Counted from the stretch's first letter, positions 16,926-25,172 are shown. The stretch is DNA of 64,000 nucleotides from Actinomycetota bacterium (GCA_018268675.1 JAFDWB010000005.1:62001-126000); one strand, 5' to 3'. Notes: a model not told the origin generated them from the sequence alone. Made by a program: numbers and translations.

Positions 16926-17258
16926 ATGGAGGAGGATCGATCGCCGGATGTCCGCAGGTTCTCCGAGGAGACCCTCGAATCTCTCGCCTCCATGCTGCGG
17001 GTCCTGGCCGATCCCACCCGGATCAGGTTGATCGAGGCACTTCAGGCATGCGACCGCGCGACGGTGAGCGAGCTGACCGGTCGTGTCCCGGTGGGTCAGC
17101 AGGGCGTCTCCCATCAGCTCCTCCTTCTCCATCGCGCCGGCTGCGTCACGCGGCGGCGGGAGGGGGTCCGGGTCTACTACGCGCTCAGGGACTGGAGCGG
17201 TTGGTGGCTCGTCCGTGAACTGGCGGCCGAGATCCAGTCCCGATCGGATGCCGGCTGA
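16926..17258 (+). CDS. ArsR-family transcriptional regulator
   Basis: A 110-residue winged-helix regulator with the ArsR pattern LADPTRIRLIEALQACD, ATVSELTGRV, QGVSHQLLLLHRAGCVTRRREGVRVYYAL. Cys residues at 'ACD' and 'AGC' are the only obvious ligand candidates, so a metal or thiol signal is possible but not shown. The ATG at 16926 has a GAGAGGAGCAG ribosome site upstream; an in-frame GTG at 16893 lacks one. It is divergent from the conjugation convoy with a 32-bp palindrome between, so repression of transfer genes and of itself is the natural reading. A hairpin terminator follows the gene. Confidence 0.85.
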   Translation: MEEDRSPDVRRFSEETLESLASMLRVLADPTRIRLIEALQACDRATVSELTGRVPVGQQGVSHQLLLLHRAGCVTRRREGVRVYYALRDWSGWWLVRELAAEIQSRSDAG

Positions 17259-17334
17259 GCGGACGATCGATCCTCGACACCGACGAAGCGGACCGGGGGG
17301 CCGCCGCCGTCGATCGGCAGGGCCCCCGTCGCTC

Positions 17335-17357
17335 CACCCGGATCGGGGATCCGGGTG
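17335..17357. terminator. Perfect 10-bp hairpin, bidirectional terminator candidate
   Basis: CACCCGGATC and GATCCGGGTG flank a GGG loop between the convergent arsR and LysM genes, ending one base before the LysM gene's stop. A second weaker GC-rich inverted repeat (GGGGGGCC...GGGCCCCC) precedes it at about 17294-17327. There is no U-tract, which is common in GC-rich actinobacteria. Confidence 0.6.
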
Positions 17358-17358
17358 C

Positions 17359-18228
17359 TCAGGACAGACGCAAGACCGTCCCCACGTCGATCAGGTTGGG
17401 ATCGCCGGTCCCTATCCGCCCCGCGTTCAGCATCCAGAGGTGTTCATCCTCCGCCGCGATCTGTTCGTCCGGTGCCGTCATGGGCAGGATCGCCTCGGCG
17501 ATCGTCCAAAGGCTGTCTCCTGCGGCCACCATGTAGAACCGATGTCCCTTGAGGCTCGCCAGCCTTTCCGGTGGTCCGGAAGGATTCGTCGGCGCGGTCC
17601 ATTCTTCCGGCACCTCGGCCGGTTCGGGGCCGGCCGGCGCGGACTGCGCGGCGGGCGCAGTCGTGGCCGCCTGCCCCCGGTGCGCCTGCGGGCGCGTTCC
17701 CCCCGACGGATCGGGTCCGGCACCGCTCCCCGGTTCGACGATCGCTTCGCCCTGGACCGGCGACGCGGGCGTCGGAGCCGGTTCATAGTCGGTGGTCGGT
17801 TCTTCGGGTTCGTAGCTCGGCGACGACGGCGCGGGGGCAGGTGCCGTGGCGGGCGCCGGTGCTTCGGGTTCGGGAGTTGCCACGGCGGCCGGCACCGCGG
17901 GCGGGGCGGACGCCGCCGGCGCCGGTTCGCCCGTTTCTTCCCCCCCGGCGGGCGGAACCACTTCTTCCGATTCTTCTTCCCCCGAAGCGACCGGGACTTC
18001 CCCGAGCTGGGTTTCTTCTCCCCCCGATTCGACGGCCGGCACTTCGAGAGTCGGTGGGCGGGCTCCGGGCGACGCGGTCCCCAGACCTTCGTTGTCGGAT
18101 TCGGCGAGCGCCACGGGTGGGGCGACCGTCCCGAGCAGGAGCGCCACCGCGAGGGCGGCGGCGGACGTCCTCGTCCGTAGGCTGCGACTCCGAGGGGCGG
18201 CGAGGGGCGTCGTCTTCTTTCTCCACAT
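17359..18228 (-). CDS. Secreted LysM-domain protein
   Basis: A 289-residue exported protein. A twin-basic start and hydrophobic core (ALAVALLLGTVAPPVALA) form a signal peptide cleaved near residue 42. Residues about 45-215 are a Pro/Glu/Ala-rich disordered region. The C-terminus carries one LysM-type carbohydrate-binding domain (FYMVAAGDSLWTIAEAIL, then LNAGRIGTGDPNLIDVGTVLRL) expected to bind peptidoglycan. A strong AGGAGG precedes the ATG. It lies 18 bp downstream of the 18247-18849 gene, so the two are probably co-transcribed. Its tail-end LysM and long spacer suggest a wall-tethered adaptor. Confidence 0.82.
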   Translation of the reverse strand: MWRKKTTPLAAPRSRSLRTRTSAAALAVALLLGTVAPPVALAESDNEGLGTASPGARPPTLEVPAVESGGEETQLGEVPVASGEEESEEVVPPAGGEETGEPAPAASAPPAVPAAVATPEPEAPAPATAPAPAPSSPSYEPEEPTTDYEPAPTPASPVQGEAIVEPGSGAGPDPSGGTRPQAHRGQAATTAPAAQSAPAGPEPAEVPEEWTAPTNPSGPPERLASLKGHRFYMVAAGDSLWTIAEAILPMTAPDEQIAAEDEHLWMLNAGRIGTGDPNLIDVGTVLRLS

Positions 18229-18246
18229 GAGGGCCTCCTGGAAATC

Positions 18247-18849
18247 TCAGTTCAATGGGTCGGCGACACAGCGGTATGACTTCGGACCGGTGTAATCGTC
18301 CGGGGTGAGAGCCACGTCCCCTGCACTGTTGGTGACGTAGAGCACTTCGACCAGGCCGGGTTTGGAGCTCGACGGGTACACCTGGCTCGTCAGCTCACCG
18401 CCTGGTGCGAGGACGATTTCGGTGTGCGTAAGCGCGATCGCGAGCTCGTTGTAGGTCGGGAGGCGCCTGCCGGGGCCAGCCTGCGAGTCGGTGTTCGCGC
18501 ATTCGAGCAGCGCAGTGTGGAAGGGCGCAGGGGGTCGGGCCTGCGTTTCGATGCAGGTGTCGGCGGCGGGGATGGTCCCTTCCGGGCACCGGACCAGGAG
18601 CCTTTCCGCGGTCACGCCGTCGAGCCGGGCGGCTTCCTGCGCGCGCGGCACGATCCCCAGGGTCTTCTCCTTCACCGCCTTCCCGGTGACCGAGTTAGCC
18701 TTGTAGTTGCGGGCGGTGAGCGAATGCGCCTTGATCTGGTGGCCCGAGATCTTGGTCGCCGCATAGGAGACGCCGCCGAGGGCGACGAAGAGCGCCAGCG
18801 TCGCGGTGACGTTCGCGTAGGTGAGGCGGGCACGGATCCGGTCTCGCAT
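18247..18849 (-). CDS. Thermoleophilia-type secreted protein with ALFVALGG signal
   Basis: A 200-residue exported protein starting with a signal segment ATLALFVALGGVSYAA, a pattern very common in Solirubrobacterales and useful as a taxonomic marker. It continues with KISGHQIKAHSLTARNYKANSVTGKAVKEKTL, a short repeat-like segment also typical of these proteins, and a C-terminal domain with four Cys (RCPEG, TCIE, LECANT, YRCVAD) likely forming disulfides. The biochemical role of the family is not known. It is upstream of the LysM gene and downstream of a 550-bp repeat-rich spacer. Confidence 0.7.
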   Translation of the reverse strand: MRDRIRARLTYANVTATLALFVALGGVSYAATKISGHQIKAHSLTARNYKANSVTGKAVKEKTLGIVPRAQEAARLDGVTAERLLVRCPEGTIPAADTCIETQARPPAPFHTALLECANTDSQAGPGRRLPTYNELAIALTHTEIVLAPGGELTSQVYPSSSKPGLVEVLYVTNSAGDVALTPDDYTGPKSYRCVADPLN

Positions 18850-19402
18850 GGTGTTCTCCTTGGGTCGCTCTAGGCGGTCTTCTTCGGGTGTTGGCGCTCA
18901 GGCCAGTTGTCGTTTTGACGTGCAGTTGTCATTTCGGCTCTCCAAGCCGGTTCGAGATCGTGCGCGAAGCCGGTCGCAAACTCGGCCCCAGACCCGGCTT
19001 GCGCCCGGCAGGATTCGTTTTCCGTCCGTCGTACAAGTCACTGTCCTTTTGCTCATGCGGTTCCATGTCGGCAAATGTCAACTGCGCGGCAAAACGACAA
19101 GTCGGGTGACAACTAGATGTCAAAGTGTCACCTAGCCTGAGCGCCTACATCTGTTGGGGGCCACCGAAGTTGTGGATATGGCACGTAGTTGTGACCCCCG
19201 CCGATAGGCACGATCAAGGGCTTCTCGAACTCACCATCCGGCGTCGTCGGTGGCTCCTGCTGTGAACCGCCGTCGCTGGCGCCTTGGCGAGGGACCGAGC
19301 CGACCGCTTGTCCAAGCCGTTTTTCCGTCATTTGCCACAACTACCTTCCATATCCACAGTTGGGTCACAAGTAGGGGTCATATCCACAACTTCAGTGGTC
19401 AC
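18850..19402. repeat. Repeat-rich spacer without confident genes
   Basis: A 550-bp, locally AT-richer stretch with many inverted and repeated short motifs. TTGTCGTTTTG at 18907-18917 is the exact reverse complement of 19090-19100, and AGTTGTCA at 18924-18931 is the reverse complement of 19107-19114. A 15-bp GAAGTTGTGGATATG near 19166-19180 is the exact reverse complement of a copy near 19379-19393. GTCACCTAG occurs near both ends (about 19127 and 19399), and ATATCCACA/TGTGGATAT occurs three times. Nested arms like these resemble an origin, a transfer origin or a multi-site regulatory region. Only one weak small frame is present (19128-19331, minus). Confidence 0.6.
19128..19331 (-). CDS. Doubtful small protein
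   Basis: A 67-codon frame (ATG 19331) inside the repeat-rich spacer. Its product is Gln/Pro/Gly-rich with PLIVPIGGGHNYVPYPQLRW near the end and no recognised domain. Only a weak AAGGTAG lies upstream, 16 bases from the ATG. Codon use is intermediate between coding and random. Both ends overlap the inverted repeats, so the frame may be incidental. Confidence 0.2.
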   Translation of the reverse strand: MTEKRLGQAVGSVPRQGASDGGSQQEPPTTPDGEFEKPLIVPIGGGHNYVPYPQLRWPPTDVGAQAR

Positions 19403-21679
19403 CTAGAACATCTGGCATGGTCTACCTCTCACGATCACCGTCAGGACGTGGCTGTGGCCGGGCTCTAGCGGGTAACCGGCCTCTCCGGGCAGCTCGACGC
19501 GGAAGCGGTATTCCTCGACCCCGCAGGTACGTTTGAAGGGATATTCGATGCTCCATCTTCCTTTCGCGTCGCTGCGGATCGTGCGGAAGGTGACCCATTC
19601 ATCACTGGCGCGGTACTGCAGCTCGATCAGCTTGCCGTCTGCGGGCAGGGGCCGGCCCTCGACCTCGCCGCTGAAGTCGACCGACTGGCCGTTCAGGACG
19701 TGGTCATGGTCGACCTTCAGCGTGCTCGCGCCTCGGACCAGCAGTTCGGCGCTTCCTTCCGAGGGCAGCGTGGTCGCCGTGCCGCCGTAGACGAACCGGA
19801 GGTGCCGCGAGGATTCCGCCGGCACTTCGTAGGTGAAGGCGCCGTCGGGGCCGGTGGTCACCGTCCCGACCTGTGCTTCGGCCTCTTCGGGCACCTCCTG
19901 GTAGACGGTCACCGTCGCACCGGCGAGGGGGTTCCCGGCCCTGTCGAGGAGGCGTCCGGAGAACCGGGCCTTGCCGCCGACCCCGACCGTCTCCTTCGGC
20001 ACCTCTTCGGTGGTGACGTGCCGGACCACCCGGCGCCGCCCGTGGTGGTGGAGCACCTTGCGGTGGACCTTCCGGGCCAGGATTCCGGCGCCGAGGCTGG
20101 TCGGCACCCTGAGCGGCAGCGTCACCTTCATCGGCTGCCCGTCGACACGGCTTTCGGTCGCCGCCTCGTTCCCGGCCCTGTCGGTGGCGGTGGCGCGCAG
20201 CTGGTATTCGCCGGCGGGCAGGCTCGCGTCTTCGATCCGGCCGACGAGTTCGTCGCCGCCTTCGAGCGTCGTCGCCAGCGGCTGCCAGACCCCCGAGCCC
20301 ACCCGGCTGAGCTCGATTTCGCCACCGGCGACGCCGGAGACCTTGTCGGCGACGTGGACCGCCACCCGGTCGGGATCCTGCGCGGAGGTGGGCTCGAAGC
20401 CGAGTTCGGGAGGTTCGGGGTCGAACCTCAGACGCACCGGCACCGACGCGTTCTGCGGCTGGGTGTTCCCGGCCGCGTCCTGCCGCCAGATCTGCGCTTC
20501 CCATTCGCCCGGGCCGGGCACGGTGAGCCCGCCGACCGAGGAGATCGAGGGGCCGGTCGCGGTACCCGCCTGGCATTCCTGCGTCCCTACGCGGCAGATC
20601 CGCCAGTGGGCGGCCGTGATCGGCGCCCGATCTTCTTCGGGCGCGTTCTGCCAGAGGAGCGAGAAGGAATCGCGGTTGCGCCATGCTTCGCCGCCTTCGA
20701 CGGCGACCGGCACGGCCCCGGGTGGGGTGTTGTCTATGCGGACCGTGACCGGCGAGGATTCGGCCTGGTTGCCGGCGGCGTCGGTGGCGACGAGGTGGAG
20801 TTGCTGGGTCCCTTCCGGAAGATGTTGCGTTTCGACGACAAACTGGCCGGAACCGCTGGGACACGGGATTCGCTGGGTGTAGTCACAGGCCCGGGCGCTG
20901 CTTCCGGCGGCCTGCGAACCAGCGAATCCTTCGACCTCCTTGACACCGGTGTTGTCGGAGGCTTCGTACCCAACGGTCTGGGTGCCTGAGACCCATTCGC
21001 CGGCGACGAACGGCCCGCCCGGCGAGACCGACACCGACGGCGGCGTTTCGTCGACCACCGTTACTTCCGCCGTGAACGTCTGCAGATAGTTCTGGCCCTT
21101 CGCGGAGCAGTAGTCGGCCGAGGGCGCACCCATGCACACGACGCGCTGGACGATCCTGCTGGCGCCGCCGAGTTGGTAGGCGGTCGGCCGCGGCCAACTC
21201 GAGGCCTGCGCCATCTTGACCTTCGGGCAGGAGTGATTCGCCTTGACGTTCTTGATCGTGTCGACCGATCCGTCCGGCCTGACGGCGTAGAGCTGCAAGG
21301 CATAGCGGCAGTCGCGACGGTGGGCATAGCCCGACCAGTCGAGGCTGGAGAACGTCGTCTCGGGCGGCGCTTCCAAGACGAAGGCCGACTGCGATTCGAC
21401 CGCGACGTGGCCTTCCCCGGGGACGTTGGCGGTGACCAGGCCCCGCAGGCCCGGGCCGAGGGGGTTGCAGGCGCGTCGCCACTTCATCCCTCGGGTGGCG
21501 AAGTCGGCGAAGGCGCCGGAGGAGTAGTCCCCGTTGGCCTGGCAGGTGGCGATCGTGAACTGGCCGGCCCGGGCCGGCGGTGGCCCGGCGGCCGAGGTCA
21601 ACAACGCGACGAGGACGAGCGCCGCCGTCACCAGCGACACCCGGAGCCATCGGTCGAGGAATCTGCGGGGTGGCTTCAC
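19403..21679 (-). CDS. Large secreted Ig-like repeat protein
   Basis: A 758-residue exported protein with a signal peptide (residues about 12-38, ending ARAGQ). Its N-terminal domain has paired Cys, and at least four beta-sandwich units follow with phrases such as DETPPSVSVSPGGPF, HLVATDAAGNQAESSPV, EIELSRVGSG and ATATDRAGNEAATES. A His/Arg-rich linker (KVHRKVLHHHGRRRVVRH) leads to a carboxypeptidase-regulatory-like unit (LLDRAGNPLAGATVTVYQE) and a final sandwich. It probably acts as a surface or matrix protein. The start is a GTG at 21679, one base after the sigma gene's stop, so translation is likely coupled to the sigma factor. No membrane anchor or sortase signal is visible at the C-terminus. 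Confidence 0.75.
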   Translation of the reverse strand: MKPPRRFLDRWLRVSLVTAALVLVALLTSAAGPPPARAGQFTIATCQANGDYSSGAFADFATRGMKWRRACNPLGPGLRGLVTANVPGEGHVAVESQSAFVLEAPPETTFSSLDWSGYAHRRDCRYALQLYAVRPDGSVDTIKNVKANHSCPKVKMAQASSWPRPTAYQLGGASRIVQRVVCMGAPSADYCSAKGQNYLQTFTAEVTVVDETPPSVSVSPGGPFVAGEWVSGTQTVGYEASDNTGVKEVEGFAGSQAAGSSARACDYTQRIPCPSGSGQFVVETQHLPEGTQQLHLVATDAAGNQAESSPVTVRIDNTPPGAVPVAVEGGEAWRNRDSFSLLWQNAPEEDRAPITAAHWRICRVGTQECQAGTATGPSISSVGGLTVPGPGEWEAQIWRQDAAGNTQPQNASVPVRLRFDPEPPELGFEPTSAQDPDRVAVHVADKVSGVAGGEIELSRVGSGVWQPLATTLEGGDELVGRIEDASLPAGEYQLRATATDRAGNEAATESRVDGQPMKVTLPLRVPTSLGAGILARKVHRKVLHHHGRRRVVRHVTTEEVPKETVGVGGKARFSGRLLDRAGNPLAGATVTVYQEVPEEAEAQVGTVTTGPDGAFTYEVPAESSRHLRFVYGGTATTLPSEGSAELLVRGASTLKVDHDHVLNGQSVDFSGEVEGRPLPADGKLIELQYRASDEWVTFRTIRSDAKGRWSIEYPFKRTCGVEEYRFRVELPGEAGYPLEPGHSHVLTVIVRGRPCQMF

Positions 21680-21680
21680 T

Positions 21681-23120
21681 TCATGGACCTCCGAATTGCG
21701 GTGCTGAGTTGGCCGGGACAGGCGCGGGCTTCGACGTTTCCGTGGTGGCCGCGCCCGACCCCGATGAGGAGGACGAGGATTCCGACGAGGACGATTCCGT
21801 GGAGGAGGATTCGGTCACCGGGTAGTCCGGCGTCTCCGGTTCGAACTGCGCTTCGACCGGAGCCGTCGCTTCTTCGTGTGCCGGTTCGGCTTCGTGTCTC
21901 GATCCGACTTCCGAGGCCGCCGAGGACTGGTGGGGTTCTCCCCGTTCGGTCGGGGCGGTTTCGGCTACGGGAGCTTCTTCGACCGTTTCGTAGTCCGGGG
22001 CGACCGGCGCTTCGGCGGGCGTTTCGACCGGTTCGCTCGCCGCTTCCGGTTCCTTGGCGGGCGGGGGTTCTTCCTTTGCTTCTTCGCCGGAGCCCGCGAT
22101 CAGGCCCGTCGCGGCATTCAGGGGATCGACCCCCTGCTGCGCACAGTAGGTGGCACCGCCGCCGATCGCGAGGCAACCGACCACGACCGCCGCCACGGCT
22201 CCCGGCCGGATGCCCGCGAGCGGCGTGGGATCCGGGGTGCGGGTGTACCCGGCCGCCACCGCCTGTTCCTTGACCTGGGTCGCGCCGCCGAGGGCATGGC
22301 GCCTGGCGGATGAGACCGCCTCGCCGGCCCGGCCGATAACCCGGGCGACGAGCCCCGGATGCGCCGCTTCGACGGCCACGGGACCCAGCACCGCCCCGGC
22401 CTTGTCCCTCCAGGCTTCGAGCTGGTCGGCGAGGGATCCGCACCGTCCACAACGCTCGAGATGGGCACGCGCCCGAAGCGCCTCGCCCGCCTCCGCGATC
22501 CCACAGACGAAGCGCAGGACGAGGGACTCCCCCTCCTCGCAACCGCCCCCGGCGCGCTCGGCGAGAGCCGCACGGGAGCGCTGCATGGTCTCCTCCAGGG
22601 CCCACTTCACGGTCCGCTCCTTGATCCCGAGCTCGCTCGCGATCTCCGAGCGCCGTCGCCCGGAGGCCCACAGGGAGAAGACGTCGCGCTGTCGGTCGGT
22701 CAGCGAGGCCGCGACCTCCTCGACGAGCATCCGCAGTTCGGCCTCGTCCTCGAGCGCGATCAGCTCCTCGGCCGGCCCGGGATCCGCGGATGCCGTCTCC
22801 TCGACGACATCGGCGGTCGGATCGATGACGACGGTGCGCGCCCGTCGGGCCAGCTCGTCGACCAGCAGGTTGTAGGCCGATCTGTGGAGGTAGGCGTGGA
22901 CGGCGGCCGGATCGGAGACATCCGGAGCCCGGTCGAGGAAGCGGCGACAGGCGGTCTGCACCGCCTCCTCGATCTCTTCCTCGGGGAGACCCGAGAAACG
23001 CCGGGAGAGCTGCGACCGCAGGAGGTTGCCCTGCCCCCGTCCGCGTCCGTATTCGTCGAGGATCTGCGCCGGCCTGCGGTTAACGGTGCCGGACGCGGCT
23101 GAGGCGGTGACGGAGGCCAT
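21681..23120 (-). CDS. ECF sigma factor fused to zinc-finger, membrane span and external tail
   Basis: A 479-residue protein. Residues about 15-180 hold an ECF sigma core: region 2 (VHAYLHRSAYNLLVDELARRA) and region 4 (LTDRQRDVFSLWASGRRRSEIASELGIKERTVKWAL). A Cys/His segment follows (FVCGIAEAGEALRARAHLERCGRCG) like the zinc motif of anti-sigma factors, then a span (AVAAVVVGCLAIGGGATYC) and a long Glu/Pro/Ser-rich external tail. Sigma and apparent anti-sigma parts in one chain imply a membrane-held sigma that needs cleavage or a conformational signal. The ATG at 23120 lies five bases after CTATAG, suggesting a leaderless message. Longer upstream extensions read as non-coding. The downstream Ig-like protein is probably a target or sensor partner. 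Confidence 0.82.
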   Translation of the reverse strand: MASVTASAASGTVNRRPAQILDEYGRGRGQGNLLRSQLSRRFSGLPEEEIEEAVQTACRRFLDRAPDVSDPAAVHAYLHRSAYNLLVDELARRARTVVIDPTADVVEETASADPGPAEELIALEDEAELRMLVEEVAASLTDRQRDVFSLWASGRRRSEIASELGIKERTVKWALEETMQRSRAALAERAGGGCEEGESLVLRFVCGIAEAGEALRARAHLERCGRCGSLADQLEAWRDKAGAVLGPVAVEAAHPGLVARVIGRAGEAVSSARRHALGGATQVKEQAVAAGYTRTPDPTPLAGIRPGAVAAVVVGCLAIGGGATYCAQQGVDPLNAATGLIAGSGEEAKEEPPPAKEPEAASEPVETPAEAPVAPDYETVEEAPVAETAPTERGEPHQSSAASEVGSRHEAEPAHEEATAPVEAQFEPETPDYPVTESSSTESSSSESSSSSSGSGAATTETSKPAPVPANSAPQFGGP

Positions 23121-23158
23121 CACTTCTATAGACGGCCGAGTGCGGAAATTGGCCGGCC
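23118..23158 (-). promoter_or_regulatory. Promoter of the fused sigma gene
   Basis: Read on the minus strand, GCCGGCCAATTT (23158-23147) and CCGTCTATAG (ending 23126) are spaced exactly as in the arsR promoter at 16852-16892. The ATG is five bases past the TATAG, so the transcript is probably leaderless. A sigma gene preceded by an ECF-like promoter suggests autoregulation. Confidence 0.62.
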
Positions 23159-23355
23159 CTTTCCGCAAACTCATTTTCTTCACATGTCCGCCCTCGCGAC
23201 CTCGACGATGCTCCGAAGCCCGGATAGGGGTCCCCGAAATACTCAAGCTATTCCCGTATGTTCGGGTCGGCAAACCCGCTCGGCAGGCTTTTCGACATCC
23301 GCTTCGATGGCTACCGAGAAATGGACCCGATTGAGTGCCTCCCTGGGACTGAGGG

Positions 23356-23550
23356 CTAGCGAGGACCGCCGGGCGGTCCGATGCCGAGCTGTCTGCAGAT
23401 CGCGCGGGCGAGGCGGTGATCGATCTCGCGATGGCGCGGGACGGCGGAGCGTCTCCCCGACGGCCCGACCCAGCGGGTGTGATTTCCACCCTCGTCGAGC
23501 TTGCGCGCGCCTTCCGTCTTAAGGTGCTGCTCGAGCTGGCGACGCTTCAC
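23356..23550 (-). CDS. hicA: HicA-type toxin
   Basis: A 64-residue HicA-like mRNA interferase: MKRRQLEQHLKTEGARKLDEG, then GGNHTRWVGPSGRR with the catalytic His of the family, then PRHREIDHRLARAICRQLGI. The small dsRNA-binding-like fold and the GGNH-W signature are characteristic. The gene overlaps the antitoxin by 4 bp and follows it, the antitoxin-first order seen in many hicBA pairs. It should cut translated or free mRNA when not bound by HicB. Confidence 0.86.
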   Translation of the reverse strand: MKRRQLEQHLKTEGARKLDEGGNHTRWVGPSGRRSAVPRHREIDHRLARAICRQLGIGPPGGPR

Positions 23551-23762
23551 GAAACGGTGAGATGCAGGAGCTCGCGCTCGCGCTCGTCGCCGGCCTCCAC
23601 AGGCTCGGGGGAGAGCATCAGCGCTAGAGCGTCGAGGACGTTCTCACGGGCCTGGTCGCGATCGCGACCCTGGCTCAGAACGCCTGGGACGGCAGGGATC
23701 GAGGCGACGATCCAGCCGTCGTCGCCATCCTCATAGAGGATCGTCAGATCCAGCGCTTGCAT
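23547..23762 (-). CDS. hicB: HicB-type antitoxin
   Basis: A 71-residue HicB-like antitoxin with the degenerate RNase H-like start LTILYEDGDDGWIVASIPAVPGVLSQG and a helix (DRDQARENVLDALALML). It is short and has no obvious C-terminal DNA-binding domain, so autoregulation may need another protein or the HicA complex. The ATG at 23762 leads the operon and the stop overlaps hicA by 4 bp. Confidence 0.85.
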   Translation of the reverse strand: MQALDLTILYEDGDDGWIVASIPAVPGVLSQGRDRDQARENVLDALALMLSPEPVEAGDERERELLHLTVS

Positions 23763-23911
23763 GGAGTAGACGATAGCGCCGCGGCATCAGACCGAGCTGG
23801 GACCGGCGCCCGTCGGCCGACCGCCGACGCCCGATAACTGGGCTTACGTAGACCTCCGACAACGGGCATCTTCGGAGAGTCGCCTGCGGAGCCGAAAAGA
23901 AGAGGATGGTG

Positions 23912-23946
23912 TTTAATGGACTCGTTAATTAAGCGATGTGTTAAAT
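23912..23946. promoter_or_regulatory. AT-rich palindromic operator over the arsR start
   Basis: TTTAAT (23912-23917), TTAATTAA (23925-23932) and TTAAAT (23941-23946) are symmetric about the central TTAATTAA, in a strikingly AT-rich island. The right arm covers the ATG at 23945, so a bound repressor would block both transcription and start-codon access of the regulator gene. Confidence 0.55.
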
Positions 23947-24277
23947 GCCAACCGACCAGCTCGATCTCACCTTCGCCGCCCTCGCCGATCCGACCCGGCG
24001 CTCGATCCTCTCCCGGCTCGCCGAGGGCGAGGCGACGGTGGGCGAGCTCGCCGAGCCTTTCGCGGTCAGCCTGCCGGCGATCTCGCGGCACCTGAAGGTG
24101 CTGGAGGGCGCGGGCCTGATCGTCCGCGATCGCCAGGCCCAGTGGCGGCCGAGCCGCCTGCAGACCGCACCACTCGACGAGGCCGTCGAGTGGATGCGCT
24201 CGCGCAAGGAGACCTGGGAGGGCCGGATGGACCGACTCGATGCGCATCTGCGCGCGAAAGGAGAGCAGGATGAGTGA
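23945..24277 (+). CDS. ArsR-family regulator paired with an SRPBCC protein
   Basis: A 110-residue winged-helix regulator (FAALADPTRRSILSRLAEGEATVGELAEPF, then LPAISRHLKVLEGAGLIVRDRQAQWRPSRLQTAPLDEAVEWM). The AISRHLKVLE recognition helix and the W-R-P ending are those of ArsR proteins that are encoded beside AHSA1/SRPBCC proteins; no metal-binding Cys cluster is present, so the ligand is probably organic. The next gene overlaps its end by 8 bp. Autorepression through the AT-rich palindrome is likely. Confidence 0.88.
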   Translation: MPTDQLDLTFAALADPTRRSILSRLAEGEATVGELAEPFAVSLPAISRHLKVLEGAGLIVRDRQAQWRPSRLQTAPLDEAVEWMRSRKETWEGRMDRLDAHLRAKGEQDE

Positions 24278-24731
24278 GTCGACCGCAGCCAGGGGGACCG
24301 TGCTGATCAGCCGCGTCTTCGAGGCACCACGCGAGCAGGTGTTCAACGCCTGGCTCGATCCCGACGAGGTGGCCGGCTGGTATGGCCCGGCGCAGATGGA
24401 GGCGCCGCGCGAGCGGATCTCGATCGACGCGAGGGTCGGCGGGCGATGGGAGTTGACGATGGTCCGTCGCGACGGCAAGGGCGAGATGACGATCAGCTAC
24501 GAGATCGTCGAGTTGGTCGAGCCTGAGCTCCTCGTCATGCGCTCGGACCCCATGCCGGAGATCGGGATGCACAAGGGCACGGTCGTGCGCGTCGAGCTGC
24601 ACGATCAGGGGGAGAAGACGCGGATGACGCTCAGCGACGGTCCCTATCCCGGTGACGCGGGCCATGCCGAGGCGGGCTGGAACGCGGCCCTCGAGAAGCT
24701 CGGCGCTCTCGTCGGCGGCGCCTCGCGCTAG
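24270..24731 (+). CDS. SRPBCC (AHSA1/CalC-type) ligand-binding protein
   Basis: A 153-residue START-like protein: RVFEAPREQVFNAWLDPDEVAGWYGPAQ, DARVGGRWELTMVRRDG, ISYEIVELVEPELLVM, then GWNAALEKLGALV. The family forms a deep cavity for hydrophobic ligands; substrates of the bacterial ArsR-linked members are mostly unknown. The ATG at 24270 has AAAGGAGAG upstream and overlaps the arsR stop, giving translational coupling. Confidence 0.87.
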   Translation: MSESTAARGTVLISRVFEAPREQVFNAWLDPDEVAGWYGPAQMEAPRERISIDARVGGRWELTMVRRDGKGEMTISYEIVELVEPELLVMRSDPMPEIGMHKGTVVRVELHDQGEKTRMTLSDGPYPGDAGHAEAGWNAALEKLGALVGGASR

Positions 24732-25085
24732 CCGAGCACCCTTGGCAGGCCGAAGCGGGCGAAGAGGTCGGCGTCGCGGGGGAAGCCGGTGATCCCCGCG
24801 GTCCCGGGCCAGGGGGAGAACCATCACGCCGTATGCGCGGCGTACGCCGTCCCCGTCCTCATCGGGGTAGCCGGCGAGGGCCGGCTGCTACCCGTTCCCT
24901 TACCTCGACCAGCTCGATCCGGTCGAGGCGTCCGCCGAGCGGCTGGGTGGGCAAAGAAGCGCCCGATCGCCGCCGCGCCTTCGAAGCGCGTCTCCAGGGG
25001 AGGCATCGTCAGCAGGGTGTCGTCGGTGAGCAGCGCGAAGATCGCCTCGATGTCGACCCTCGCCTTCTCCTCGGGCGGCGCCCGA
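24732..25085 (-). pseudogene. Decayed 3' copy of the SnoaL-type sigma factor gene
   Basis: This stretch closely resembles the 3' part of the sigma gene at 26554-27566 but is broken by indels. Recognisable pieces include RVDIEAIFALLTDDTLLTMPP and RFEGAAAIGRFFAHP, which match the counterpart's RVDIEAIVALLTDDALLTMPP and RFEGSEAIGRFFATE. The sigma-region half is absent. Frames change at least twice, so no full product is possible. It is probably a relic of a local duplication or recombination that also left the neighbouring transporter gene without its usual tail. Confidence 0.75.
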
Positions 25086-25172
25086 TCGCACTGCCCGCGA
25101 TCGACTGTGCTCCTCGCCGCGCACACCCGCGCGGAATGGCTCGCCCGCCGCGCGAGCGCCTCCTTCCCCGGA

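Noticed and set aside
17294-17327. GC-rich inverted repeat as a separate terminator
   Set aside because: Its arms match imperfectly and the perfect hairpin a few bases further on explains termination better.
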